Shown here piece after piece: positions 33,589-43,502 of a stretch of 64,000 nucleotides of DNA. The stretch is from positions 55,543,501 through 55,607,500 of the forward strand of contig JAZHRO010000012.1 of the NCBI GenBank assembly GCA_037157565.1, read 5' to 3'. Numbering within the stretch: position 1 is the stretch's first letter; each line of letters starts with the position of its first letter. The position numbers were made by a program, and so were the translations under genes. Under the pieces are notes generated by a model. The model searched no databases. It had not been told where the DNA came from and saw only the letters and a program-made list of their open reading frames with translations. This DNA is from Thalassia testudinum (taxonomy: Eukaryota > Streptophyta > Magnoliopsida > Alismatales > Hydrocharitaceae).

Positions 33589-35510
33589 GTGTGCGGCGCC
33601 TTACGGCTCAAGGCGTCAGCCACCACATTGGCCTTTCCCGAGTGGTAGGAGATGCTGCAGTCGTAGTCCTTCAGGAGCTCCAACCAACATCTCTGTCTCA
33701 TGTTGAGCTCCTTCTGATCAAAAAGGTATCTGAGGCTCTTGTGATCTTTGAAAATTTCGAAGGTCTCACCGTACAAGTAGTGCCTCCAAGTCTTCAGTGC
33801 GAAGGCAACAGCTGCCAACTCTAGGTCGTGGGTAGGGTAGGTATGCTCATGAGGCTTCAGTTGCCGCGAAGCGTAAGCGACAACGTGACCCCTCTGCATG
33901 AGCACACCTCCTAACCCCTGCAAGGAGGCGTTCGTGTACACAACTAACCCGCCACTACTGTCAGGGATGGTGAGCACGGGAGCTGAGGTCAACCTCTCCT
34001 TCAGCTCCAGAAAACACGCCTCACAGGCGTCTATCCAAGCGAAGGGCACGTCCTTCCGGGTCAACTGTGTCATAGGACGCGCAATCTGTGAAAATCCTCT
34101 GATGAATCGTCTATAGTAGCCTGCCAATCCCAGGAAACTACGAATCTCAGTGACTGAACGCGGTTTCTCCCACCTGAGCATTGCCTTGACCTTGGCTGGG
34201 TCCACCGCCAAGCCATCACCAGAGATCACATGACCTAAGAAGGTCACCTCCCTCAACCAGAACTCGCACTTGCTGTATTTGGCGTACAGCCTACGTCGTC
34301 TCAAAGTGTCCAGAACCATCTGCAAGTGCTGTCCGTGCTGCGTCCGATCTCTAGAATAGATGAGTACATCATCTATGAAAACCACCACAAACTGGTCCAA
34401 GTATGGTCTAAACACCCGGTTCATCAAGTCCATGAAAGCAGCGGGGGCATTGGTCAGCCCAAACGGCATGACCAAAAACTCGTAGTGTCTGTACCGGGTG
34501 CGGAAAGCTGTCTTGGAGACGTCGGTCTCCCTGATCCTCAACTGGTGGTATCCAGACCTCAATTCGATCTTGGAGAACACCGTGGCACCCCGCAATTGGT
34601 CAAACAAGTCATCGATCCTCGGCAGTGGATATCTGTTCTTGATGGTGACCCTATTCAGCTGTCGGTAGTCCACACAAAGGCGTAAGGTCCCATCATTCTT
34701 CTTCACAAACAGTACCGGGGCTCCCCAGGGAGATGCACTGGGCATCACGAAACCTTTCTCCAAAAGGTCCTGCAACTGGGACTTGAGCTCTCGTAGCTCA
34801 AGTGGTGCCATCCTGTATGGTACAGTGGAGATGGGGCTGGTCCCTGATACTAATGAGATCTCAAACTCAATCTCACGCTCAGGCGGTAGTCCTGGTAACT
34901 CGTCTGGAAACACGTCAGGGTATTCTCTGACCACCGGGATGCTCTGGAAGTCTGCCACAGGGCTGGGCTCTGCCACTACACAAGCTAGGAAGCCCTCACA
35001 CCCCTGGCTCAAAAGTCTCGCCGCCCGAAGAGCCGAAATGCACCTGAAACCTCCGTCCACTGGCTGTTCGTGAAACTCGAAAGAAGGCAACTCCGGAATG
35101 GAGAAGACGATCTTCCTCTCAAAACAGTCCACCAAGGCGTGGTAAGCGGACAGCCAATCCATCCCCAGAATCACTCCAAAGTCCTCCATCTGTATCATAA
35201 TCAGGTCAGCTGTCAGGCAATGTCCCCCGATGCTGACCTCGCAATCCGTGTACACCTCCTCAGCTACAAACAGCTGACCACTCAGACCTCTGATTACGAA
35301 CGGATTTTCTAATGTTATATAATCCTGGTCCAAACTAACTGCGAAACTGGCTGCGACAAACGAGTGCGTAGCGCCGGAATCGAAAAGCGTGTAAACGAGT
35401 CTGCCGGAAACTGAAACCATACCTGCTACCACCGATCCCGAAGCTCTGGCGTCCCTGTGTGTTAGGGCGTTGATACGCCCCTCAGCTCTAGGTGCGGACG
35501 AAGCAGCCAC
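33501..35510 (-). pseudogene. Element C protease-RT-RNase H frame (669 aa), RNase H Asp mutated
   Basis: A long open frame in domain order: protease ([10 protein letters not shown], intact Asp), [18 protein letters not shown] ([20 protein letters not shown]; catalytic FIDD at 34368-34379; TFLGHVIS), then RNase H. The first RNase H catalytic Asp is Asn (VVYTNAS, codon 33930-33932), whereas A and B have Asp. FTDHKSL is also changed to FKDHKSL. RT may be structurally intact but RNase H is probably inactive. The frame is open through the start of integrase, where a frameshift follows. Confidence 0.9.
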
Positions 35511-35612
35511 ACTCTGCGTCGAACAGGTAGGTGTTGGCCGGTACCCTCCTCGTGACTGCTGTCCTCCTCCTCGCGCCTGGGAACCGCGGCCTCCTGCGCG
35601 CCCTCCAGTGCT

Positions 35613-36119
35613 CTACGCGGGGAGTATCTGCTGACCTCCTGCCCTAGACGGGCAGTCCCTCCTGATGTGGCCCGGTTGGCCACACTGGTAACAGAGGGGA
35701 ACCCGACTCCCGCCCTCAGTGGGTCCCTGCTGTCGGCTGGGCGGGGGTCCGGTGCTGGCGACTGGCCCCTGTCGAGGGCCCTCAAAGGCCACTGATGGCC
35801 CTGTAAAACGTGACGGCTCTCCTGCGGACGCCACGTGTCTCCTTTGAGTTCTCCTAACATGCCTAGTGTGGCGGTGGAAATCTCGTTCCACCACCAACTC
35901 CCCTGTCGTACGCTCGGAAGGGGGAGGAGGGGGTGGCGATGTGGGTGGAAGCTGAAATTCTTCATGAACCACCTCTCGAATTACTTGGACGAGGTCCGGA
36001 GATGGTATGCTCAGGAGAAGAGGAGGGGTAGTATTTACTCCAAGCCCGACACATCTGTCCCTCGGGCCCCGACCTCGGCCGCGTCCGCGGCCCACCCTCC
36101 TAGTTCCATGACGAGGCAT
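35613..36119 (-). pseudogene. Element C gag remnant lacking the capsid core
   Basis: 168 residues starting MPRHGTRRVGRGRGRG. A proline-rich segment leads directly to HTRHVRRTQRRH, the GEPSRFTGPSV linker and a CCHC zinc knuckle (CYQCGQPGHIRRDC). The capsid core present in A is absent. The HTRxVRRTQ junction is the same as in B. A frameshift follows the knuckle, before the protease frame. Confidence 0.85.
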
Positions 36120-36280
36120 CTCCTATAAGGAGACGCAAAATAATAAAATACGTCAGTACGGAACAGTACCTAACGAAAACGTCTAAGAGCTCATGTCAAG
36201 AGATATGTTGTGGTGGCTACTCTAGTTATAGACATGTGAATTGGTTATTTTTCAGTCAGTTGATTCACTTCTTGGGACGA

Positions 36281-36296
36281 CCTTACTCTGATACCA
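36281..36296 (-). other. Element C primer-binding site (tRNA-iMet)
   Basis: TGGTATCAGAGTAAGG on the minus strand, three bases from the LTR end at 36300. Confidence 0.87.
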
Positions 36297-36299
36297 TCT

Positions 36300-37665
36300 T
36301 GTAACGACCCGATTCCCGAGTCCCTACGAGACACGAGGACCGGACCGACTCGACTAAACCCAAGACCTGGTCGTCCAACGAGGAAGTAATCAAAAGGGTA
36401 GTAAAATAAACCACATTCAACATGAATATAACTAACAGTAAGAAAATACAGCAGTAAGGAAAGAAACCACTACAGTATGTACCACTACAACAGTAGAACA
36501 ACATTCATAACATAATATGAACTGCAGGTAAAGAAAAGTACAGCGGAAATAAGAACTACTCACTACAGTGGAACCAAAAAGAGGTACAAGAGAACAGTGG
36601 TAACTCTACTGGACCCTACTCGGCCCAGCGTCCTCCGCAGCCGCTGACCCTGGCTGCTCAACACCTGGTCCTGAAAGGTAACGAGTGTAACACGTCAGCA
36701 ACTCGAAACGCGAAAAACGAAACCCGAACGGGCCCTAAACGGGTCGAAAACGACGAAACAGTGTAAAATCAGACGTCTGGAACTTATTCCAGACGTCTTA
36801 AAAAGTGGATCAGGGGTTACCTTTGCTCTGCGTGGTCTCTCAGACGTCCAGAAGCCTGCGGGGGCATCTGGCCTAGTTCCCAGACGTCCGATGGTCACCC
36901 AGGACGTCTGGAAGCCGTTCCCGTCGTCTGGCACTGCAGCCAGACGTCTGATTCGCGTTGGATGCGAATCCCTGAACCTGCGCGTACCCATTTCCTCTCT
37001 CTCTTAGTACGGTCAGTCGAAGAAGACGAAGAAGACGGAAATAACTCACCTTTCAGACGTCTGGACAGTCTTCCAGACGTCGTGCCCGTCGTCTGGCTAG
37101 AAGCCCAGACGTCTGATTCTGGAAAAGTTTTCAGAACCAGGGTGCCACTCGCCCTCCGCTTGCGACGCCTGGCCGCGCTGCGAGTGCTCCGCCTGCTGCT
37201 CGAGCTGCAGCAGGCCTCCCGTGCCACCTCGCGTCTGCTGTGCCCCTCCGGCCGGCTCCCGCTGCCCCGGCAGGCTCGAGCCCTGACGGCCGACGCCTCC
37301 TCCCCCGCGCAGCACCTCCTCCCGCACCCGCCGCGGCTGTCGCCGCCACCGCTCACTCGCGCTCGCTCTCGCGCACCGACTGGAAGGAGAAGAGGAAGGG
37401 GGTGGAGGTGACGGGAGTGAGGGGGAGGGCGTGGCCTTTTAAGGCCGCGCGAGGAGGAGAGAGAGAGCGGGACAGGGTGGTCTGCAGCCGCGGGAGAGAG
37501 GGAAAAAGAGAGGGAGAGAGAGCGTACGCAGGTCTGCGCGCTCAGGCGTGTAGACGAATCGTGCGTGCCAACAATAACTGATTCCCAGACGTCTGGAAGT
37601 GGTTCCAGATGTCTGGGCCACCAACCAGACGTCTTAAAAGACGTCTGAAGCGCACGTTCGTAACA
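36300..37665 (-). repeat. Element C 5' LTR, internally deleted (1366 bp)
   Basis: It matches the ends of the 3' LTR but lacks about 1.3 kb from its middle. The joint near 36703 is in CGTCAGCAACTCGAAA, and GCAA is present at both breakpoints in the 3' LTR. GACGTC palindromes are better preserved here than in the 3' LTR: about 12 copies at 36770-37120 and 37587-37645. The 261-residue minus-strand frame across it is a GC-rich by-product. Confidence 0.88.
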
Positions 37666-37723
37666 AGACGTCTGGCCCAAGTCCCAGACGTCTTAAAGGG
37701 CTCTAACAGCACAGGTCTTAACA
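37666..37723 (-). repeat. Element A 5' LTR, terminal fragment
   Basis: It contains the AGACG duplication (37666-37670) and the final 53 bp of A's LTR. It ends GGTCTTAACA, matching the end of the 3' LTR at 11668-11720. Confidence 0.88.
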
Positions 37724-38500
37724 CATCTTAAGTCATGAAACTGCAAATGTAAAACAACCAAGGTCTATGAAGCCCCAAAGTTGGACTCTTCCCTTTCTCC
37801 CTTCGTGCCACTTACAACCCTGCCCCTCCACCATGCCCCTCCACCGTGTTGAAGGTTTGGCCCTTCTAGGAGGGGTGACGTAATAAAATGCGGAAATAAA
37901 TATAAAGCAATCTCATCAAAGAAAACCAATCACAATGTACACAAATGTTTTTAGGTGGAAACCCAAAACGGGTGAAAACCACCACCTAACCCTCTCGAGT
38001 TAGGATTTTCCGATCAACCTAGTTGATCAAATCCACTAACCGAATTACTTTAAAACGAGGGTGATTCAACCTCAGTACAACCACGCTACAAGTACGAGGG
38101 TAGCGTTCCTCAACCCCTTCTCTCCACGAGAAGGATTTTGTCCCACGAAGGAGACGGGAATTCGCAAAGCGAATACCCAACCAAAAGACAAAGATAAAAT
38201 AAAACAAGTAATCCTATAGAGCCAACAAAGGAATTTAAACCTAGCTTCTATAGGAAATAGGAAACTCCCCTTTGCAAGGAGTGCGTCGAGTTGATGACGC
38301 GGTGCGTGTGCCACGCGATGGCGCAATGTCGCTCTCGTAGACAACGGCGGGAGAGCGGGTGCGCGAAGCTTGATGCTCTCAAGAGAATGGAGCTTGAGCT
38401 TGGAGAGCAAGAGCTAGCAAGGACACAAGAGAGTGGAACTATGTTGCTTAAGTGTGTCTTGTGATTCTCTTGGTGTGTCTAGGTGTGTAAAGGTTCCCCT

Positions 38501-38510
38501 CTATTTATAG
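38501..38510 (-). promoter_or_regulatory. TATA box of E1
   Basis: CTATAAATAG inside CCTCTATAAATAGAGG, also in E2 at 50284-50293. It lies about 1.06 kb into the LTR, directly downstream of the GACGTC array in element sense. Confidence 0.7.
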
Positions 38511-38621
38511 AGGCCTTAGGAAGGCTTTGGAAGGCTTGGAAATGCTTCCATAGCCGTTGGGTGCAAAGCCAAAGAGAATCAGGCCGAAATCAGGACAATG
38601 ATTACACTTGACAGGGTGATC

Positions 38622-39165
38622 CGACGTCTAATTCTTGCATCAGACGTCTGGAAGGCCACTTTAAGACGTCTGATTTCAAGGTCAGACGTCTGATTCTATG
38701 CGGGTTTCCTCCTGACTTGAATCAGATCTAAACAGGGTTTTTGCGCAAGTCCATCAGACGACATACAGGACGTCTGGCACTATGTCTGGACGTCTGGAAA
38801 CCTACTTTTACTGTGGGAATTGATTTCCAAACGTTGCAACGGCTACAAAATCCCTGAGAAGAGATTTTGGGTCAGCCGAGGCAAAACGGTCAATTATCAG
38901 ACGTCTGGAAAGGCCTAAGGACGTCTGATAAGGCTCTAACGGTCATATTCTGCAGTGTCTGCTAAGCTAGCCAACGCTCCACTATCTGGACGTCTGTCAA
39001 GTCCATCAGACGTCTCCAAAGACGTCTGGTCTAAGGTCTGGACGTCTGATTTCATCAGACAGAACTAACTATGTCCAGCCTAACAGTTATCAGACGTCTG
39101 AAACAACAGTCAGACATCTTAAAATACATTATCAGACGTCTGATGCCGGAATTAGACGTCTGGAA
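38622..39165. repeat. GACGTC palindrome array in E1
   Basis: Hand count: 15 GACGTC hexamers in about 540 bp. Nine of them are the full AGACGTCT octamer, usually flanked to make CCAGACGTCTGG, TCAGACGTCTGA or TTAAGACGTCT. Spacing within clusters is often about 12-26 bp. Additional copies are decayed by one base (AGACATCT). The array sits in the presumed U3 upstream of the TATA box. Confidence 0.9.
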
Positions 39166-39570
39166 GTGCTGTTTGGACCCTATATTGGTTTTCTAAGTAT
39201 TCTACAGAAAACCTAAGTATCCTAGGGTTGTGCCGGTGTTCCTAGGACTACTGTTAAGGTACTTTGAGGCTCTTTAACAATATTCTAAGGAAAATAAAAA
39301 GATCAAGAAAATAAAGACAAGAGATACAAGAAAGGATTAAAAAGAATCTATCCTATTCTTCTTGTCTTCTATCTTCAATCTGTCGCTCCACGCGAACCTC
39401 GTATGTTCTTCATTAAGCTCCTCCAATCCATCCTGGATGCGAGCTCGAGTTCCGTCTAAACACGTCCACATTTGCAATTGACCTGAAATCTAGGACTCAA
39501 ATTGCAAATGTTAAATAACACGTGTTTTGTTATCATTAAAACAAATGATCGTGGTGCTCTAGCACCAACA

Positions 39571-40569
39571 CGTGTCACCCTCCCTCACCTATAAAGTTGA
39601 TACTCCATGCACAACTTATTTGGTTTATAGAATAAGATTTAGTAGAATTGTACATGAAATTAGCATTATGTGACATAAGTGGAAGGATAAGACTCTTTTG
39701 TTGTTTGGATTTAACTTTGATCTTGAGGAGGAATAAAAAAGTTGGCGTTCCACGTTTGAAAGAAGGAAAGAGCGGAATACAGTAATTGTAGGTAATGTTT
39801 TAAAAATCGAATTAGTCATCGAATCGGTTAAGTGATAGTTTGATTTGTTAATGGTTTGATCGGTAATTTGTACTAGTTGAATCGATGATGACATTAACAT
39901 GATGTCAACATGTGAAAAATTTGAAAAAAATCAAACCATAAGACCTTTAGATTAATTAATATTGGTTTAACCAAGTCTAACTGATTTAAACCAATGAAAA
40001 ATAAAATATTATTGAAGATAAGTAGTACAAAAGTTATTTTACAATTCTAATTATATTAAAATTGACATATTTTTACTGTTTCAAAAAAAAATTGACATAT
40101 TTTTATCAATATTAAAGAAAAATTAAAGATATAATAAAAATTGAGAGCCTCACCGCAAAGTAAACATAAATATTTGAATCTTTATTTCATGTGTTTAAAG
40201 TCACATGCATTTTCATTTTTTGTTTAAAAAAAAATTAGCTCTTAAAAGAATGGTTAAATAGGATTGATCGATTTAACCAAATCGACCGATTCAACCCGAT
40301 TTTGATCGGTTTACATCGATTTTGACTTTTATCACTCAAACCGATAGGTCTGATTGATAAGGCACATATTTTCGATTGAGTAATTTGATTAAATTTTAAA
40401 ATATTAATTCCATGAGCCTCTGAAATAATTTTAAGACACAGGTTGGGAAACGTAAAAGTTGACGTATATCTGTAAATGTGGTTCCAACTCGTATCCCTCC
40501 TTTTTATGTAAAAAAAGTGTTGACACATGGTGGGGTCTACCACTGTTGAAACTAATAATAAACCACTTT
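39571..40569. other. AT-rich non-coding DNA
   Basis: No gene was seen. Phrases such as GGTTTGATCGGT and ACCGATTCAACC occur in opposite orientations near 39820-39890 and 40250-40345. They may be ends of a decayed non-autonomous element. Confidence 0.4.
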
Positions 40570-41125
40570 CGTATGGGTGAACGATTGTGCAAAATCACTT
40601 TGCACCTTTAAAATAATTTTACATAGGTGAAAAGTAAGATTGCACCGGTATAATCTTACTTTGAACTACTTTGCATCGGTACAATACTTTTTTGTACAGG
40701 TGTAAAGTAAGATTGCACCGGTGCAAAATTAAATTCCAAGCTTTTTTTTACGTATGACAAGTGATTTTACACTTAAAAGGTGATTTTTCTCCTTAGGGTT
40801 TAAGGTCTACCCCTAAACTAAGGTGAGAAATCACTTTTCAAGTGAAAAATCACTTCTCATACGTGAAATCACTTTTCATAAACCTAAATCCTAAATTCAT
40901 AGGTGAAAATCACTTTGCACCGATATAAAATCACTTTGGATAGGTAAATTTACACTTAAAATAATTTTGTACGAATTAAAATAAGATTACACCGATACAA
41001 AGATAACTTACAATAATTTATCATCAGTACAAATTTTTTTATCATCCATATACTTTTTAAATTAAAGTGATGTTATAATTTTTTTAAATATCATAAAAAC
41101 TACCGTATAATAAATCTCATATTCT
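40570..41125. mobile_element. AT-rich fold-back (MITE-like) element, copy 2
   Basis: Related to 6078-6809 in inverted orientation. The right end, in reverse complement, reads GAGATTTATTATACGGTAGT. The interior has repeated TTTTACA and TGCACCGGTGCAA hairpins and a palindromic centre at about 40745-40870 around AAATCACTTTTCAAGTGAAA. The left end was not located precisely. Confidence 0.42.
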
Positions 41126-43278
41126 TCTATTTCTTTATATTAAATATTAATTATCAAATTAACCAACATTTTCAAAGCTACATAAATTATAAAAATAATA
41201 CCTCACGTCACATTTTAGCATAATTTTACATCCGGATGAGCGCGCCTAATCCCCTGTAACTTCCTTCCTAATTTTGCGAACCTAAATGTAGTAGGCTCTA
41301 CTTTATTTCCCTGATCGAAGGGACCTAAAGCATTCGGACGATACGCCTCTCCTCCTCGGCTACTGCCACCTGCGATCGGAAGCTGCACTGTCCTCCTCGT
41401 GTCTTCGAAGATATTTTCCTTCATCATTTCATCCTCACATCTCCTCTACCTCGACAACTAACACCTTCTCCGATCTTGTAATAGTGATCATTAGGGGGGG
41501 ATCTACATGTTGATATTGGATTCTAGAGCTTTCTAAGGATTCCAATGATTCATCCTTACAGATCTCCGCGAGAAGTAATTTGTTGCAAATCGATCTATTT
41601 TTTTGATGTTTGGTATCTATAGATTTTCAAAGTTCTGATGATGAACTGCTTGTGCGCACCATGCGTTCGATGAAATGTGTCACAAGCACGTAGAACAGTT
41701 CAAGCAGTTCATTAGTGTGATGCAATAGAGAAAACACAGCCTTTTCGTGGGTCTCACATATCTTGCCCAATGCACTGGATACTTGTTTGCGGACATGAAA
41801 GTAAAGTAAGTGGCATACTTAGATAGTTCCAATTGGATGCTCCTAGATAATTTAAGTTGGCTGCCTTTTTCACAACTCACTTCTTTATTCTACTTCGAAA
41901 AAGCTCTTTTCGTCATGCTCATGACATGTTTCCTAATGTAAATGAAAACTGTTTGTTTTTTATTCTAAATAGCTGCTATCATAATCTATTAATTTTTAGT
42001 ATGAAATGAAGACAACGCACGGTGGTTTCTTTTCTATATTCTGGTGGCTTATCGTGGTATGGTCCTTTTGCATGGTTAGCATTTTTGGGATTGTTTTTCT
42101 GCCAATCACTAGACAGTTTATGTTTGGTTTTGCTCTTTTCCTCTTAAGCATGAAAACTACTTATTATTGACGTAACTATGAATGATACTTTTGTGTTCTC
42201 TTGTTCATATTTTTCCCTGTAGAATTATTATTAACCTTGCTGAAAGGCTCGCCCATATGTAGAAAACCAAGTACAACAACCCCAGAAATTGGGAAAAAGA
42301 TATTTCGTTATAGAAATCAATTGAAGTCATTATGCAGTTATAGAATAGAGAGCTAGAAATTGTAAGCAATTCGTGCATTTCCCTGTGTTTAGGTATTGGA
42401 TTTCAGGCCAAATGGAAGTTGGAGCATTATTTTGTGTACTGACAAATGATCATATCCCTGCATTTAGCCCTAGAAAGTCTGCATAATAGATTTGCTACTC
42501 TAAGGTTTCCATGAAACATGGATTTAAGTCCTTGAGAAAAAGATCCTAGAGCTATAGAGGATGTTTTGAAAATTTCTTTTTTGGAGTAAAATTTGAGATC
42601 AAAAGTTGAATTCTTATCAAAATAAGTCTCTTATTTTTCCTAAATGGTTACTAATATCACAATCAACTTTATTTAATTGATTGTAGGTTTTATTCCCAGC
42701 CAACGAAAAATTTCCAGTATATGGATATGCCTTTTGCTACAGTTTTTGTTTAGACCCAGTACTTGTCACTTGAACTAGATAAACTGATTTAATGTGATAT
42801 GCGTACTCTTTTTCTCTTGCAATTTTGGCTATGGACATGGCCATTGTATAATTGTATTAGCCACTATCTTTTCCTTGGGAAAAAAGAGAGTTGTTAAATA
42901 TTTTGTCTATTAACAAACTTCTCTATTTTATGTGTCTGAAATTGCAAAGCTGATGGGACCTGCAGCTTCTCACATCAAACTGGAGTGTGCCTTGTAAATT
43001 CATTCGAACATCACCCTCGTTGGAGAAGACGTAGTGCTTTGACTTATGGAAAACACTTGGTCAATCTAAGTTTGACTTGGGTGAACATGGTCACTTTTCT
43101 TGATATAAGAGGGTGAGCTTATTTTCAGTTATTAATGAAATATTTGAAACTTTTGTAATGTTTGTTCTGATGGCAACCAAAATGCCTAGTTATTTGTGTT
43201 GGTCTTATGAGTTCGAACTTGATAGAAGTTTGTAAAGCTGTGTTTTGCTTCCTAACGTTATTTGGCTTTCCTTTGTAG
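41126..43278. other. AT-rich region, no gene identified
   Basis: 41215-41430 is GC-richer and has a minus-strand frame with no recognisable domain. It could be a 5'UTR or exon of an unidentified gene. The rest has intron-like composition without a supported coding frame. Confidence 0.35.
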
Positions 43279-43502
43279 GTGGCTACTAAAAAGACAACTC
43301 TCAAGAATGCCACTAACTACATCACAAATATTATCTACAAGAGTGCAGAAGGTAGCTATAGCTATGGTGTTATTCTCTCTTATTTGATTTTATTATGTTC
43401 ATTGTATATGGTCAACTAACAAGAGTTATTTCCTTCTTACTATATATATATATATTTTTTTTTTTTTTACCACAAGGAACCCTCTTTCAAAGTAAATCTC
43501 AG
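43279..43502 (+). pseudogene. Two exon-like blocks of an unidentified gene or relic
   Basis: An acceptor (TTTGTAG) precedes 43279-43351, which ends at AAG|GTAGCT. A second acceptor (ACCACAAG) after a T-rich tract precedes 43477-43502, ending CAG|GTGACC. Joined, the frame continues across the junction with a split Gly codon: ATKKTTLKNATNYI, then IIYKSAE, then GTLFQSKSQ. The splice-like borders and kept phase suggest a real exon pair. I do not recognise the family, and no continuation was found. Confidence 0.3.

Larger units (their letters stand above)
29233..37665 (-). mobile_element. Element C: Tekay-type chromovirus inserted in the A 5' LTR
   Basis: A minus-strand element, 8433 bp, flanked by perfect AGACG duplications (29228-29232, 37666-37670). 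The 3' LTR is 29233-31930 (2698 bp). The 5' LTR is 36300-37665 (1366 bp, internally deleted). PBS, gag remnant, protease, RT, RNase H, integrase and a stop-ridden chromodomain lie between. It is the best-preserved element of the nest: protease through RNase H is one 669-residue frame. It lacks the gag capsid core, like B. The insertion point is itself within a GACGTC palindrome of A's LTR. Confidence 0.94.
8966..37723 (-). mobile_element. Element A: Del/Tekay-type Ty3/gypsy chromovirus, host of a nest
   Basis: A minus-strand LTR retrotransposon. The 3' LTR is 8966-11720 (2755 bp). The 5' LTR is 26529-29232 plus 37671-37723 (about 2757 bp in total). The internal region is 11721-16333 plus 26116-26528. 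The near-equal LTR lengths after removing insertion C strongly support this reconstruction. Order in the element's own sense is LTR, iMet PBS, gag, protease, RT, RNase H, integrase, chromodomain, hairpin, LTR. Coding is broken by stops and frameshifts. Flanking bases (CAGTT before, CATCT after) do not form a clean target duplication. It was later interrupted by B (16334-26110) and C (29233-37665), so it is the oldest layer of the nest. Confidence 0.9.
37847..39570 (-). mobile_element. E1: copia-like solo LTR (about 1.72 kb)
   Basis: In minus sense it begins TGTTGGTGCTAGAGCACC and soon has TGATAACAAAACACGTG. It ends at TGTTGAAGG on the plus strand (37847). It is homologous along its length to E2 (49283-50946) in opposite orientation. 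The start resembles plant SIRE/Maximus-type Ty1/copia LTRs, but no internal region is present to prove this. Flanks (CACCG, CGTGT) do not match, so the target duplication is lost or the ends are slightly off. Confidence 0.75.

Noticed and set aside
36895..37680. 261-codon minus-strand frame in the 5' LTR of C
   Set aside because: Compositional open frame across the GACGTC cluster and GC-rich leader. The 3' LTR copy does not keep it as one frame.
38622..39165. CRISPR-like array of short repeats
   Set aside because: The repeats are 8-12-bp palindromes with irregular spacing in a plant LTR, with no uniform spacers or cas genes.
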